From an uncultured Pelagibacteraceae bacterium (lineage in GTDB: Bacteria; Pseudomonadota; Alphaproteobacteria; Pelagibacterales; Pelagibacteraceae), in the NCBI GenBank assembly GCA_902593845.1, contig CACJJV010000009.1:1-44069 (forward strand): a DNA stretch of 44,069 nucleotides. The letters run 5' to 3'. Under the pieces are notes generated by a model. That model was not told the origin of the DNA, made no database searches, and saw only the letters and a program-made list of their open reading frames with translations. A program made the translations under genes and the position numbers. Positions 33,078 to 41,776 of this stretch are shown piece by piece. Numbering within the stretch: position 1 is the stretch's first letter; every line of letters begins with the position of its first letter.

Positions 33078-34352
33078 ATGAGTGCAGAAAAGATTTCTTA
33101 TGATTTAAAAAGATTTGCAGGAATTAAAAGAGACTATACTCCTGAAGAAGTTGAAAGACTAAGAGGCTCAATTAAAATCGAATATTCAATTTGTAAACAA
33201 CAATCAACAAAGCTTTGGAAATTATTAAACACGGAAAATTATGTTAATACTTTAGGGTCCTTATCAGGTAATCATGCAGTTCAACATGCAAAAGCTGGTT
33301 TGAAGGCAATTTATTTAAGTGGTTGGCAAGTAGCAGCAGATGCTAATAGTGCTGGAGAAATGTATCCTGACCAATCTTTGTATCCTTATGATAGTGCTCC
33401 TAAATTAGTAGAATCAATGAATAACGCATTAATTAGAGCTGATCAGATTCAACATATGGAATTAAAAGATGGCGATATGAAAAAAGAGAAGAGAATTGAC
33501 TATATGCTACCGATCATTGCTGATGGAGAAGCAGGTTTTGGTGGACCTTTGAATGTATTTGAACTTGCAAAAAAATTTATTAAAGCAGGTGCTGCTGGTG
33601 TTCATTTTGAGGATCAATTAGCAAGTGAAAAAAAATGTGGTCATATGGGAGGAAAAGTTTTAGTTCCAACTGGTACCATGATAAAAAATTTAAAAGCTGC
33701 TAGATTGGCAGCCGATATCGCAGATGTGCCTTTAATTATTCTAGCTAGAACAGACGCAAACGCTGCAAAATTAATTACAAATGATTACGATGAAAATGAC
33801 AAACCTTTCTTAACAGGTGAAAGGTCTCCAGAGGGTTTCTATTATGTAAAAGCCGGCATTGAACAAGCTATATCAAGAGGTCTTGCTTATGCGCCCTACT
33901 CAGATTTAATTTGGTGTGAAACAGCTACGCCAAATCTTGAGGAAGCAAAAAAATTCGCAGATGCAATTCATGAAAAATTTCCAGGAAAACTTTTAGCATA
34001 TAATTGTTCTCCATCATTTAATTGGAAAAAACATTTATCAGATGACGAGATAGCTTCGTTTCAACAAAAAATTAGTCAAATGGGTTATAAATTTCAATTC
34101 ATTACTTTAGCAGGATTTCATACACAAAATATTGCAATTTTTGAGTTAGCTGAAAAATATAAAAAAGAAGGTATGACAGCATACTCAAGAATTCAACAAC
34201 AAGAATTTGCTCGTGAAAAAGATGGATATACTAGTGTAAAACATCAACGTGAAGTTGGTACATCTTATTTTGACGCTGTTTCCAACACAATAAGTAGTGG
34301 AAAAAGTTCTACCACGGCAATGGCAGGTTCAACAGAGTCTGAACAATTCTAA
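33078..34352 (+). CDS. aceA: isocitrate lyase
   Basis: A 424-residue enzyme that splits isocitrate to succinate and glyoxylate. The catalytic loop [14 protein letters not shown] is complete, with Cys187. Metal and substrate regions include [40 protein letters not shown] and [12 protein letters not shown]. Length matches the short bacterial form. It ends AGSTESEQF, without the long helical insert of plant enzymes. A GGGG-containing ribosome site precedes the ATG. Malate synthase is not in this window. Divergence from an ScfR-type regulator supports control by short-chain acyl-CoA or a related signal. Confidence 0.96.
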   Translation: MSAEKISYDLKRFAGIKRDYTPEEVERLRGSIKIEYSICKQQSTKLWKLLNTENYVNTLGSLSGNHAVQHAKAGLKAIYLSGWQVAADANSAGEMYPDQSLYPYDSAPKLVESMNNALIRADQIQHMELKDGDMKKEKRIDYMLPIIADGEAGFGGPLNVFELAKKFIKAGAAGVHFEDQLASEKKCGHMGGKVLVPTGTMIKNLKAARLAADIADVPLIILARTDANAAKLITNDYDENDKPFLTGERSPEGFYYVKAGIEQAISRGLAYAPYSDLIWCETATPNLEEAKKFADAIHEKFPGKLLAYNCSPSFNWKKHLSDDEIASFQQKISQMGYKFQFITLAGFHTQNIAIFELAEKYKKEGMTAYSRIQQQEFAREKDGYTSVKHQREVGTSYFDAVSNTISSGKSSTTAMAGSTESEQF

Positions 34353-34380
34353 TAAAACTATCCTTCTTAATTAGAGTTAT

Positions 34381-34406
34381 TAACTGGCCCAGAAATGGGT
34401 CAGTTA
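34381..34406 (+). terminator. terminator after aceA
   Basis: TAACTG-G-CCCA pairs with TGGG-T-CAGTTA, an 11-base stem with one G-U pair, closed by a GAAA tetraloop. AGATTTGATTTT follows as a broken U-run. Its right arm overlaps the stop of the convergent ABC permease gene. Confidence 0.75.
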
Positions 34407-35171
34407 AGATTTGATTTTATAACCTTTTTTAAGAAGAACTGTTACTACTGTTATACAAATGGATAAAAATAAAAACATAGTTCCAATACTTATCCATATA
34501 TTGAAATCAGAAACTCCATAAAAAGAAAATCTTAAACCATTTATTAAGTAAACAACTGGATTAAAATAAGTCACAGTTTGCCAAAATGATGGCAGCATAT
34601 CTAATGAATATAAACTCCCACCTAAAAATACCATCGGTGTCACAAACAAAGTTGGAATTATAGACATTTGCTCAAAATCTGAGCTCATTAAACCTATTAA
34701 AAAACCAAATAAAGCAAAAGTAAATGCTACCAAAATTAATAAAAATATCATCAGCAATGGATATTTGACTTGGACATCGACAAAAAATAATGAAGTGATA
34801 AATATTATTATACTTACTATAAGTGTTTTTGTTGCACCAGCTCCTACAAAAGCAAGTACTACCTCTAATGTTGAAATTGGGGCAGCTAAAATTTCGTAAA
34901 TTGTTCCGTTAAATTTGGGAAAGAAAATTCCAAAAGAAGTGTTACTGATTGATTGAGTTAATAATGTAAGCATCAATAGACCGGGCACGATGTATGATCC
35001 GTAGCTTATTCCATCAATTTTTTCCACATACCCTCCAATTACTGAACCAAAAACTATGAAATATAGCGAAGTTGTTAATACTGGAGACAATACAGATTGA
35101 GTTAAAGTTCTTCTAAAACGATCCATTTCATGAAGATAAATTGCTTTAAACGCATAAAAATTAATTTTCAT
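34404..35171 (-). CDS. ABC-2 type exporter permease
   Basis: A 255-residue permease with six spans. The [32 protein letters not shown] start, [22 protein letters not shown] and [40 protein letters not shown] are typical of the ABC-2 family, close to NodJ/DrrB and YadH-like exporters. It overlaps the ATPase gene by 11 bases. The exported substrate is unknown. Confidence 0.9.
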   Translation of the reverse strand: MKINFYAFKAIYLHEMDRFRRTLTQSVLSPVLTTSLYFIVFGSVIGGYVEKIDGISYGSYIVPGLLMLTLLTQSISNTSFGIFFPKFNGTIYEILAAPISTLEVVLAFVGAGATKTLIVSIIIFITSLFFVDVQVKYPLLMIFLLILVAFTFALFGFLIGLMSSDFEQMSIIPTLFVTPMVFLGGSLYSLDMLPSFWQTVTYFNPVVYLINGLRFSFYGVSDFNIWISIGTMFLFLSICITVVTVLLKKGYKIKS

Positions 35172-36096
35172 TTTTTTCCCTAACTAAGTTTACAAAAATT
35201 TTTTCCAAATTGCTTTGTTCAGTTTTTAAATCTTTCAATTTTAGGCCTGCATCTTTTAAATCTTGTAATAAATTTGTAATTCCTGTCTGCTTTGTCTTAA
35301 GACTATAAGTATAATTCAAACTCATCAAGTCTGGTGCGAAAGATAAGTTGTATTTTTGAAGCGTTGTAGGTATTTGATTTATTTTTTCATGTAAATCGAT
35401 TGTAAGTTTTTTATGGCCCATTTTTTTTAATAGTTCATTTGTTTCATCAACAATTACAATCTCTCCTTGATTTATAACTCCAACTCGATCAGCTATTGCT
35501 TCTGCTTCTTCGATATAATGAGTAGTTAAAATAATTGTAACACCAGTTTTTCTCAAATTTTCAACAACCTGCCACATTTCTTTTCTTAGTTCTACATCAA
35601 CACCAGCTGTAGGCTCATCTAAAAATAAAATTGTCGGTTCATGAGATAAGGCTTTTGCTATTAAAACTCTTCTTTTCATTCCACCAGATAACTGCCGAAG
35701 TTTGAGATCTTTTTTATCCCATAAACTTAGTTGTTTTAAGACTTTCTCGATATGATTTGGATCTGCTTTTTTCCCATATAGACCTCTTGAGTAAGAGACA
35801 TTGTTAAAAACTGTCTCAAATTGCTCTAAAGTTAATTCCTGAGGAACTAAACCTATTCTTGATCGAGTTTCTCTGTAATCTTTTATGATATCATAATCAT
35901 CTACAGTAACATTTCCTGAGGTTGGATTTACGATCCCACAAATAATACTTATCAAAGTAGTTTTGCCTGCTCCATTAGGACCAAGCATTGCAAAAATTTC
36001 CCCTTTTCTAATTTTTAAATTTATGTTTTTTAAGGCATTAAAGCCATTGTCATAAACTTTAGATAGATTGTTTATTAAAATCTGATTATCCCGCAT
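35161..36096 (-). CDS. ABC exporter ATPase
   Basis: A 311-residue ATPase, the YadG/NodI-like type. Walker A is GPNGAGKTT at 39-47, the signature LSGGMKRR is near 139-146, Walker B is [12 protein letters not shown], and the switch is [16 protein letters not shown]-terminal extension of about 90 residues follows. It pairs with the ABC-2 permease downstream and overlaps it by 11 bases. It starts 37 bases from the sodium symporter stop. Confidence 0.92.
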   Translation of the reverse strand: MRDNQILINNLSKVYDNGFNALKNINLKIRKGEIFAMLGPNGAGKTTLISIICGIVNPTSGNVTVDDYDIIKDYRETRSRIGLVPQELTLEQFETVFNNVSYSRGLYGKKADPNHIEKVLKQLSLWDKKDLKLRQLSGGMKRRVLIAKALSHEPTILFLDEPTAGVDVELRKEMWQVVENLRKTGVTIILTTHYIEEAEAIADRVGVINQGEIVIVDETNELLKKMGHKKLTIDLHEKINQIPTTLQKYNLSFAPDLMSLNYTYSLKTKQTGITNLLQDLKDAGLKLKDLKTEQSNLEKIFVNLVREKNEN

Positions 36097-36133
36097 GAAA
36101 GCATTTATATAGTTATTAATTGATTTAATACAA

Positions 36134-37585
36134 TCAACTTATATGAAGCTTTTTAGCTTTAATAATAAGCAAAGGCAGAAAGGTCGCTACAATAAAAGAT
36201 AAAAAAAGCAAAGATTGTGACACTAAAGATGGAAATAAATCTTTTGGTATGAAAATTCCTACTAATAAACTTTTAGAGAAATCGGGTGAGGGAAACAGTA
36301 AAAATCCACCTATCAATCCAATCAAAATAGAAATATAAGCTAAATTTTCATTAATTGATTTATCATAAAAACTCAGAAAAACAGTTAATACAAAAGCACA
36401 ACAAAACAGGTCTGCTAATAAAAAAAGATACAAAATATCAAATCCTTTTGATGCAATAATAAAAGAGATAAACGATAAAAATAAAATTATATATTTAGAA
36501 AAGTTTAAATAATTAGTTTTTTTACTCAAATTAAATACTGCTTTTCCATCTAAAATTACCAAACTCGAGATTGCATTAATTAATGTGTCCACAGTTGAAA
36601 TTGTTAATGCCATCCCCAGTATAATTACAAATAAAGATAAAAAAATTGTTTGCTCTTTAAGTAACAATGAAAAAAATCCCAGATCTGGTCTAGTACTAGA
36701 GTCAATTGAGAAAGCTACCATTCCTGAAAAACCCATAAAGAAAACAATAGGAATTATTATTAAAAAAGAAATAATTAAGCTTTTTTTTAAAGTTTGGTAA
36801 TTTTTAGCTGCATACACACGTTGCCAATTACCTTGATGGAACAAATTAGTTGCAGCTACTGCTATAAAAAAAGTTAAGCCTGCAGTATAATTTGGAATGT
36901 AATTAATACTCAGAAGTTGAGGATTTTTTTTAATCACAAAATCAAAAGAAAATTTAGAACCTGTAAATGAAGTAATATATATAAACGAGATTATTAACAA
37001 AACTCCTATAACAATCATTTGAATATTATCAGTAAAAATTGAAGCCTTTAATCCACCATATAATGTATAAATTAGAGTGGACGAGAGAACTACTAAAGCT
37101 GTAATCCAAAATTCAGTACCAGATATATAATTAATCAAAACTGAAATAGCAGTTACCTCAGCGCACAAAAAAATGAACATATAAAATATGGTCATTAATA
37201 AAATTAGCTTAAATAAACTTTTGCCAAATTTTCTTCTCATAAATTCTATTAAAGAAGATCCTTTGGGGAATTCATTTCTAATTTTTTTTCCCAAGTAAAT
37301 TAAAAAAAATAGTGGAAATGCTGTTCCTAAAGAATAACCAATAACAGCACCTATTCCTCCCCAGGTCGCAGCGGATGCAGGTCCAAATAAAATCCAAGCT
37401 CCTAATGCTGATGCTGTTAAACTGGTGGTTAATGAAAAGACACCAATATTCCTATTAGCAGTTAAATAATTATTTAAACCTTTGAATTTTTTAGTGTGAT
37501 TAATACCCAAAAAAGCAAATAACAAACTAATCGCAATTATTAAGATTAATGAAGTGGATTGATTTAAAAAAAAAGAATTATTCAT
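36134..37585 (-). CDS. thiV: sodium:solute symporter, probable HMP importer (ThiV-like)
   Basis: A 483-residue SSS-family symporter with about 13 spans. SSS blocks include [52 protein letters not shown] and [16 protein letters not shown], plus the late [26 protein letters not shown] riboswitch ends four bases before its ATG, so it belongs to thiamin economy. In SAR11 a riboswitch-linked SSS protein, ThiV, has been proposed to import HMP, the pyrimidine part of thiamin, because these cells lack thiC. The transport function is known from genetics and inference rather than from this sequence. Confidence 0.85.
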   Translation of the reverse strand: MNNSFFLNQSTSLILIIAISLLFAFLGINHTKKFKGLNNYLTANRNIGVFSLTTSLTASALGAWILFGPASAATWGGIGAVIGYSLGTAFPLFFLIYLGKKIRNEFPKGSSLIEFMRRKFGKSLFKLILLMTIFYMFIFLCAEVTAISVLINYISGTEFWITALVVLSSTLIYTLYGGLKASIFTDNIQMIVIGVLLIISFIYITSFTGSKFSFDFVIKKNPQLLSINYIPNYTAGLTFFIAVAATNLFHQGNWQRVYAAKNYQTLKKSLIISFLIIIPIVFFMGFSGMVAFSIDSSTRPDLGFFSLLLKEQTIFLSLFVIILGMALTISTVDTLINAISSLVILDGKAVFNLSKKTNYLNFSKYIILFLSFISFIIASKGFDILYLFLLADLFCCAFVLTVFLSFYDKSINENLAYISILIGLIGGFLLFPSPDFSKSLLVGIFIPKDLFPSLVSQSLLFLSFIVATFLPLLIIKAKKLHIS

Positions 37586-37590
37586 TTATT

Positions 37591-37653
37591 TCCCTTTCTG
37601 AATTACCGGACAGGTTCTTAGGGTTTAATCTCAGTCTAAAAAGACACCCCTTA
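37591..37653 (-). promoter_or_regulatory. TPP riboswitch (THI element) of the symporter gene
   Basis: On the minus strand the element reads GGGGTGTC, GACTGAGA, ACCCT, GAACCTG, then CCGGTAATTC and ends AAAGGGA. These are the conserved parts of the thiamin pyrophosphate aptamer in order. The pyrimidine-sensor CTGAGA and pyrophosphate-sensor GAACCTG are intact. Loop lengths are short (about 63 bases in all). The closing AGGGA is also the ribosome site, with ATG four bases on, so ligand binding would block translation directly. Confidence 0.93.
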
Positions 37654-37712
37654 AAATATAATACTTTAATATTATTAAAAAAAAAGAGGAATAATGTTTA
37701 AAAATTAAATTT

Positions 37713-37892
37713 CTATTTTCTAAAACAGTTATTCACTAAAATTGCCATTAAAATCCACATCACAAATACCTCGCCATTTGTAAATGAATAATCAGCTCCA
37801 GCAAATCCAGCTATAAAATTTATTGCATAAATTATTACAGTTGAAATAACTAAACTAGTTACAAGATTTATAAGTCCGCTTAAGTAGTTCAT
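37713..37892 (-). CDS. 59-residue membrane peptide upstream of the riboswitch
   Basis: ATG at 37890-37892 to TAG at 37713-37715, 59 residues. Two hydrophobic stretches (LINLVTSLVISTVIIYAINFIAG and EVFVMWILMAILV) are linked by a polar turn (FAGADYSFTNG). It points the same way as the symporter and ends about 60 bases before the riboswitch. Its relation to the symporter is unclear, since the riboswitch must start its own transcript or sit in a long leader. No family recognised. Confidence 0.55.
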   Translation of the reverse strand: MNYLSGLINLVTSLVISTVIIYAINFIAGFAGADYSFTNGEVFVMWILMAILVNNCFRK

Positions 37893-37984
37893 GATTAATC
37901 TTAACTACAATTTAATTGAATGCAAATCAAATTTCTATTTATAGGGGAAGATTTTTTTTGATGTTGGGAGACTACAAAAGAGTC

Positions 37985-38043
37985 AGGTTGTATTCAAGAA
38001 ATAAATTTTGAATTTAGTTAAATATATTTCTTGAATACAACCT
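37985..38043. repeat. perfect 19-base inverted repeat, 21-base loop
   Basis: AGGTTGTATTCAAGAAATA at 37985-38003 is the exact reverse complement of 38025-38043, with a 21-base A+T-rich loop. Arms of 19 perfect bases are unlikely by chance even in A+T-rich DNA. It could be a bidirectional terminator, a protein site or an RNA stem. No other copy of the arm was noticed in the window. Confidence 0.85.
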
Positions 38044-38082
38044 ATCTAAAATTTATCTTTTTTATACAAGGAGGTAGTTTTA

Positions 38083-38109
38083 ATGAATCAAATGCCACCT
38101 GACACTTAG
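38083..38109 (+). CDS. 8-codon ORF with a strong ribosome site
   Basis: ATG at 38083 to TAG at 38107-38109 encodes eight residues, MNQMPPDT. AAGGAGGT at 38068-38075 sits seven bases ahead, the best Shine-Dalgarno match and spacing in the window. The same frame continues past the amber codon for 26 more sense codons to TAA at 38188-38190. It may be a leader peptide, a small protein broken by a stop, or chance. Confidence 0.3.
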   Translation: MNQMPPDT

Positions 38110-38188
38110 CTGGGTAGCTTTATATTTCATAAAAACATAAACGAAAAAAATAAAAGTCCACTAGGACTTAAATGCCAAAAAGGCGACT

Positions 38189-38231
38189 AAGGGGAGCTCT
38201 TTTGGTTGGAGAACGAAAGAGCGAACCCCTT
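38189..38231. terminator. two-helix hairpin between cytochrome c' and the gap
   Basis: AAGGGG at 38189-38194 pairs with CCCCTT at 38226-38231, and inside it GCTCTTT at 38196-38202 pairs with AAAGAGC at 38216-38222. It lies 17 bases past the cytochrome c' stop on the minus strand, followed there by a TTTTT run at 38177-38181. A terminator for that gene is the simplest reading; it may also be part of a structured RNA. Confidence 0.55.
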
Positions 38232-38248
38232 CGTTTAATCTAAAAAAT

Positions 38249-38710
38249 TTAATGTGGCGCTCTAAATTTACTATGACAAGCTTTACAATTACTCCACATC
38301 ATTTGAGTTAAAGTAGCTCTTACATCATCAGCATCCTCAAATAATGAAGATAATTCAATCATATCGTCTGATGCTTTTTTCATTAAATCATTAAACTCTT
38401 TTTTATTTTCCCAGATTAAAGGTAGAGCCTCAGTTTTAAAACCCTCTTTTGTATTATCCGGAAAATATTCAATTAAAGTTTTGTAATTTTCACTCATTTC
38501 AATCATTAAAGATTTCGCCTTATCAAATTCTCCTTTGCTGGCGAAAGCTTGTACTCTTTTTGCAGTACTATAATTCTTACTAAACAGGGCCTTTCTTCCT
38601 TTTATTATTTCCTCAACCGACATTTCAGAATTAGCTGGAAGCGACAATATTACGAAAATTAAAATACAGAAAAAAAATTTGAATACATTTATGATATAGT
38701 TAATCAACAT
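38249..38710 (-). CDS. cytochrome c'-type periplasmic heme protein
   Basis: A 153-residue exported protein with a signal peptide (residues about 1-28, cut near ANS). The mature part is a four-helix pattern with the single heme site CKACH at 142-146 near the C-terminus, as in cytochrome c'. Typical roles are nitric-oxide binding or electron transfer. Its ATG (38708-38710) abuts the ATG of a divergent cytochrome b561, so the two are a likely redox pair. Confidence 0.88.
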   Translation of the reverse strand: MLINYIINVFKFFFCILIFVILSLPANSEMSVEEIIKGRKALFSKNYSTAKRVQAFASKGEFDKAKSLMIEMSENYKTLIEYFPDNTKEGFKTEALPLIWENKKEFNDLMKKASDDMIELSSLFEDADDVRATLTQMMWSNCKACHSKFRAPH

Positions 38711-39238
38711 ATGAGATTAAAAAATACTCTAACAGAATATGGAGCAATTTCCAGAATATTTCATTGGTTAAGTGCCACAGTATTAATAATTCAAATTCCT
38801 TTAGGTATGTATCTAGTAGACATGGATTTCAGTGAAAAAAGATTAACCATAGAAAATATTCATGTTGCAGTCGGTATAAGTATTTTTTATTTAACTTTAT
38901 TAAGGTTAATTTATAAAGCATTTAATCCAACTCCAAAATTAAATAATAGTATTTTTCCTGGACAGAAAATAATTGCAAAATTAAATCATGTATTTTTATA
39001 TATTTCAATTTTAATGATAACAATCTCAGGTGCTTTAAAAAAATTATATAACGGTGAAGAGCTTGATATGTTTTTTTTTAATCTTGAAATTCAAGATAAT
39101 TTTGATTTAGCAGAGATATTTTACGAAATTCATATCCTAGGCAATTATACACTTATCGCATTAATATCTTTACATATTTTTGCTGTTTTAATTCATAAAA
39201 TATTGTTTAAGGAAAATTTGCTTAAAAGAATTTTATAA
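38711..39238 (+). CDS. cytochrome b561
   Basis: A 175-residue membrane heme-b protein with four spans. Candidate heme ligands are His18 in RIFHWLSA, a histidine in ENIHVAVGISIFYLTLLRL, and two more in YEIHILGNYTLIALISLHIFAVLIHK. Bacterial b561 proteins pass electrons between quinone and a periplasmic acceptor, such as the cytochrome c' encoded back to back. The start is fixed by the RIFHW segment, so no shorter start is plausible. It ends six bases inside the convergent methyltransferase gene. Confidence 0.9.
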   Translation: MRLKNTLTEYGAISRIFHWLSATVLIIQIPLGMYLVDMDFSEKRLTIENIHVAVGISIFYLTLLRLIYKAFNPTPKLNNSIFPGQKIIAKLNHVFLYISILMITISGALKKLYNGEELDMFFFNLEIQDNFDLAEIFYEIHILGNYTLIALISLHIFAVLIHKILFKENLLKRIL

Positions 39239-39943
39239 AATAATACAAGTTAATTTGTCTTTAAATTTTAATTTATTTTTATAATTTAATTCGATTTCTT
39301 GAATACCTTGTATCAGTTGTTTTTTTGATAAAGGTATTAACGTAGAAATATATCTATTTTTAATCATATCGAGATATTTCTTTTTGCTTATTCTGACATC
39401 AAAAATAAATTTTTTTTGAATTCTTTGAGGATATAAATTTGTAATAATCTTAAATATTTTTTTATCTCTTATAAGAGATTTATTAAGTTTTAGTTTCATT
39501 AATTTAAAAGTTGGAATTTCGTTGTTTTCTGTATCTAAAGTGAAAATTATAATTTTACCTTTTGTGTTTAATATTTTTTCTAATGATTTTAATAATTTTT
39601 TTACGCTACTTAATTTTATCAAATGAATTGTTTGTTTAATCATAATTAAATCAAACTTTTGATTTTTTCTCAAAGAAAGATTTAAAATATTTGCTTTTTT
39701 AAATTTAATTCTTTTATCTCTATCTTTGTGATTAACAATATCTATACCTAGAGGTTTATATTTAAGTTTTAACCTTGATTTTAAAGAACCTAAAATCTTC
39801 CCTCTTCCACAACCAATATCTAAAATTTTAAAATTTGAATTAATTTTGGTATTTTTGATTAAAAAATTATTAAAAGAATTAATATAATTTTGTGAAGATA
39901 ACCAAGTTTTATTGTCCCAATTTTTAATGACAACTGATGCCAT
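39233..39943 (-). CDS. SAM-dependent class I methyltransferase
   Basis: A 236-residue protein with motif I LDIGCGRGKIL at 41-51, an acidic end of strand 2 (PLGIDIVNHKD), and a strand-4 region KFDLIMIKQTIHLI, all consistent with a Rossmann methyltransferase. The protein is very Lys- and Ile-rich. Its start lies 20 bases inside the DUF4396 gene. The methyl acceptor is unknown. Confidence 0.8.
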   Translation of the reverse strand: MASVVIKNWDNKTWLSSQNYINSFNNFLIKNTKINSNFKILDIGCGRGKILGSLKSRLKLKYKPLGIDIVNHKDRDKRIKFKKANILNLSLRKNQKFDLIMIKQTIHLIKLSSVKKLLKSLEKILNTKGKIIIFTLDTENNEIPTFKLMKLKLNKSLIRDKKIFKIITNLYPQRIQKKFIFDVRISKKKYLDMIKNRYISTLIPLSKKQLIQGIQEIELNYKNKLKFKDKLTCIIL

Positions 39944-40361
39944 ATTTTTTTAATCTCCAATAATTATATGGCCATGGTGTTAAAAAACCCACAATAAGCA
40001 TTAAAGGTACAACCCACCAGGTTAATATTGCTCCACCAGTTAAAAAGTAATCGGTTAAATTCATTGTGGTTTCCATGCTTATCATTGAAATAAAACTCAT
40101 CCCCAATGCTGTTTTTAAAGCTTTATTAAATTCCAAATTTTGACGGATTAAAATAATTGTTTCTAAAATTATACTTGTAATCAACCCATTTATGATTGCT
40201 AATATCATAATGGCTAAAACCGGGAATGGTATTTTAGTCAATTGAAAAAATAAAATTGTTCCAAAATCTCCAATCGAACACCCAAGTAAACACCACGCAG
40301 TATTTTTAGCACTTTGTTTCCATGTGTGTGAACAAGACCAATCAAATGTAGTGGATTCCAT
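39924..40361 (-). CDS. DUF4396 membrane protein
   Basis: A 145-residue membrane protein with four hydrophobic segments. It has the DUF4396 features SHTWKQSAKNTAWCLLGCSIGDFGTI, LGMSFISMISMETTMNLTDYF and PLMLIVGFLTPWPYNYWRLKKYG. Conserved Cys, His and Met in the segments suggest a metal, perhaps copper, but this is not established. It is divergent from the persulfide dioxygenase gene by 22 bases and overlaps the methyltransferase gene by 20 bases. Confidence 0.82.
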   Translation of the reverse strand: MESTTFDWSCSHTWKQSAKNTAWCLLGCSIGDFGTILFFQLTKIPFPVLAIMILAIINGLITSIILETIILIRQNLEFNKALKTALGMSFISMISMETTMNLTDYFLTGGAILTWWVVPLMLIVGFLTPWPYNYWRLKKYGISCH

Positions 40362-40383
40362 TCTTATATGATAATGTTTAGTT

Positions 40384-41064
40384 ATGATTTTTAAACAACT
40401 ATTTGATCAAAAATCTAGCACATACACATACTTAATTGCCTCATCCAAAGGAAGAGAGGCTTTAATAATTGATCCAGTTTTAGAAAACGTAAAAGATTAC
40501 ATAATTTTATTAAAAGAATTAGATTTAAGATTAGTAAAAGTAATTGACACACATATACACGCTGATCATGTGACAGGTGCTTCAAAATTAAAAGACATTA
40601 CGAAATGCTCCACAATAATGGGCGATCATACTCCAGCTGATGCTGTTGAAATTAAAGTAAAAGATGATGAATACATAAATTTAGAAAATTTAAAAATTAA
40701 AGCAATGTATACCCCGGGTCATACTTCAGATAGCTATAGTTTTTTGATGGATAATTATCTTTTTTCTGGTGACACATTGCTGATAAATGGAACAGGTAGA
40801 ACTGATTTTCAAAATGGAGACTCGAAAGATGCATATAACTCAATTTTTAATAAACTGTTAAAACTTCCTGATGAAACTTTTTTATATCCTGCTCATGATT
40901 ATAAAGGAGAGAAAGTGAGTACTATTGGTAAAGAAAAAAAACAAAATCCAAGATTACAGGTTAGTAGTGTAGATGAATATGTTGAGTTAATGAACAATCT
41001 AAAACTAAAAAAACCCACTGAAATTGATTTTAATGTTGCAAAAAATATTAATTTAGGTGCTTAA
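40384..41064 (+). CDS. ETHE1-like persulfide dioxygenase
   Basis: A 226-residue MBL-fold enzyme. The motif THIHADHVTGA (HxHxDH at 57-62), MYTPGHTSDSYSFLMD, LFSGDTLLINGTGRTDFQ and LYPAHDYKGEKVSTIGKEKKQNPRL match ETHE1, which oxidises glutathione persulfide to sulfite. The single iron is held by the two His and Asp groups. Its product, sulfite, is the substrate of AprABM encoded 28 kb away. Glyoxalase II is excluded by the GRTDFQ and KKQNPR segments. Confidence 0.88.
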   Translation: MIFKQLFDQKSSTYTYLIASSKGREALIIDPVLENVKDYIILLKELDLRLVKVIDTHIHADHVTGASKLKDITKCSTIMGDHTPADAVEIKVKDDEYINLENLKIKAMYTPGHTSDSYSFLMDNYLFSGDTLLINGTGRTDFQNGDSKDAYNSIFNKLLKLPDETFLYPAHDYKGEKVSTIGKEKKQNPRLQVSSVDEYVELMNNLKLKKPTEIDFNVAKNINLGA

Positions 41065-41065
41065 T

Positions 41066-41455
41066 TTAAATTGAGGCTTTTAATGCTTCGTAAATTAAAT
41101 CTTCGGTTGTTTCACCAATACTTCTATAGACTTCTTGATTACCTTTAAAAATTATTAATGTTGTTTGATATTGTACATCAAAAAAATTAGAGATTTCCTT
41201 TTTAGTCACATCAAATGAAAAATATTCAATATTATCAAATTTAATGTCTAATAATTCACCTTTATTTTTTGCATTCTGAAGGATTTTCATTTGACCAGCA
41301 CATGATGGGCAATATTTTATCCAAGAACTGATTACTACAATTTTTCCATCTGATTGGGCTTTATCAAACAACTCTTTCTTAAAAGTTGTTTCTTTTTCCA
41401 TTGCATTTGCACTTAATGAAAATAAAAAGAAAATTGATATTAATATTTTTTTCAT
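41066..41455 (-). CDS. exported thioredoxin-like protein
   Basis: A 129-residue protein with a signal peptide (residues 1-18, ending SANA) and a thioredoxin fold. The redox pair is Cys49 and Cys52 in a CPSC motif, not CGPC, followed by DIKFDNIEYFSFDVTKKEISNFFDVQYQTTLIIFKG with the cis-Pro position replaced by Thr-Thr. It is convergent with the persulfide dioxygenase, one base apart. A periplasmic reductase or thiol carrier is likely. Confidence 0.82.
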   Translation of the reverse strand: MKKILISIFFLFSLSANAMEKETTFKKELFDKAQSDGKIVVISSWIKYCPSCAGQMKILQNAKNKGELLDIKFDNIEYFSFDVTKKEISNFFDVQYQTTLIIFKGNQEVYRSIGETTEDLIYEALKASI

Positions 41456-41461
41456 GATTTT

Positions 41462-41776
41462 TTATACCATAAAAATTAAAAACCAATAAGAAGCTAGCCC
41501 TGAGATAATTGTCGCAATAATATTTTGACTTATTATTCCAATTAACATTGCAATTATTGCTGCCATTATTTTTGGATTGTTTTCTAATTGGAAATCTCCA
41601 GAATTATCCAAAAAAATAGCAGGAAATATAATTGCAGGAAAAATTGCTGAAGGCACAAAAGAGAGAATTTCTCTTATTCTATCATTGAACATTTCTTTCT
41701 TTAATAATGCAATCATTGAAAACCTTGTCAAAAAAGTTATCAAACCACAGTATATAATTAATAGCCAGTTACTCAT
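41462..41776 (-). CDS. azlD: AzlD-family branched-chain amino acid exporter subunit
   Basis: A 104-residue membrane protein with three spans. LIIYCGLITFLTRFSMIALL and REILSFVPSAIFPAIIFPAI are AzlD/YgaH hallmarks. It pairs with AzlC, which it overlaps by eight bases. AzlCD moves branched-chain amino acids or analogues outward. Confidence 0.9.
   Translation of the reverse strand: MSNWLLIIYCGLITFLTRFSMIALLKKEMFNDRIREILSFVPSAIFPAIIFPAIFLDNSGDFQLENNPKIMAAIIAMLIGIISQNIIATIISGLASYWFLIFMV

Larger units (their letters stand above)
37893..38248. other. 356-base gap with a long inverted repeat and hairpins
   Basis: The longest gene-poor stretch in the window. In order it holds a perfect 19-base inverted repeat (37985-38043), a strong ribosome-site word AAGGAGGT (38068-38075) with an 8-codon ORF (38083-38109), and hairpins at 38108-38119, 38154-38169, 38174-38184 and 38189-38231. 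It is richer in G+C than its surroundings after 38090. I could not match it to tRNA, tmRNA, 6S, SRP or RNase P RNA by eye. It may contain an unannotated structured RNA. Confidence 0.5.

Noticed and set aside
37694..37708. plus-strand ATG after AGAGGA
   Set aside because: It meets a stop after four codons and lies antisense to the riboswitch leader.
37893..38248. split tmRNA, 6S RNA or other housekeeping RNA
   Set aside because: No tag-peptide reading frame, CCA end, or conserved core of 6S, SRP or RNase P RNA could be found in either strand.
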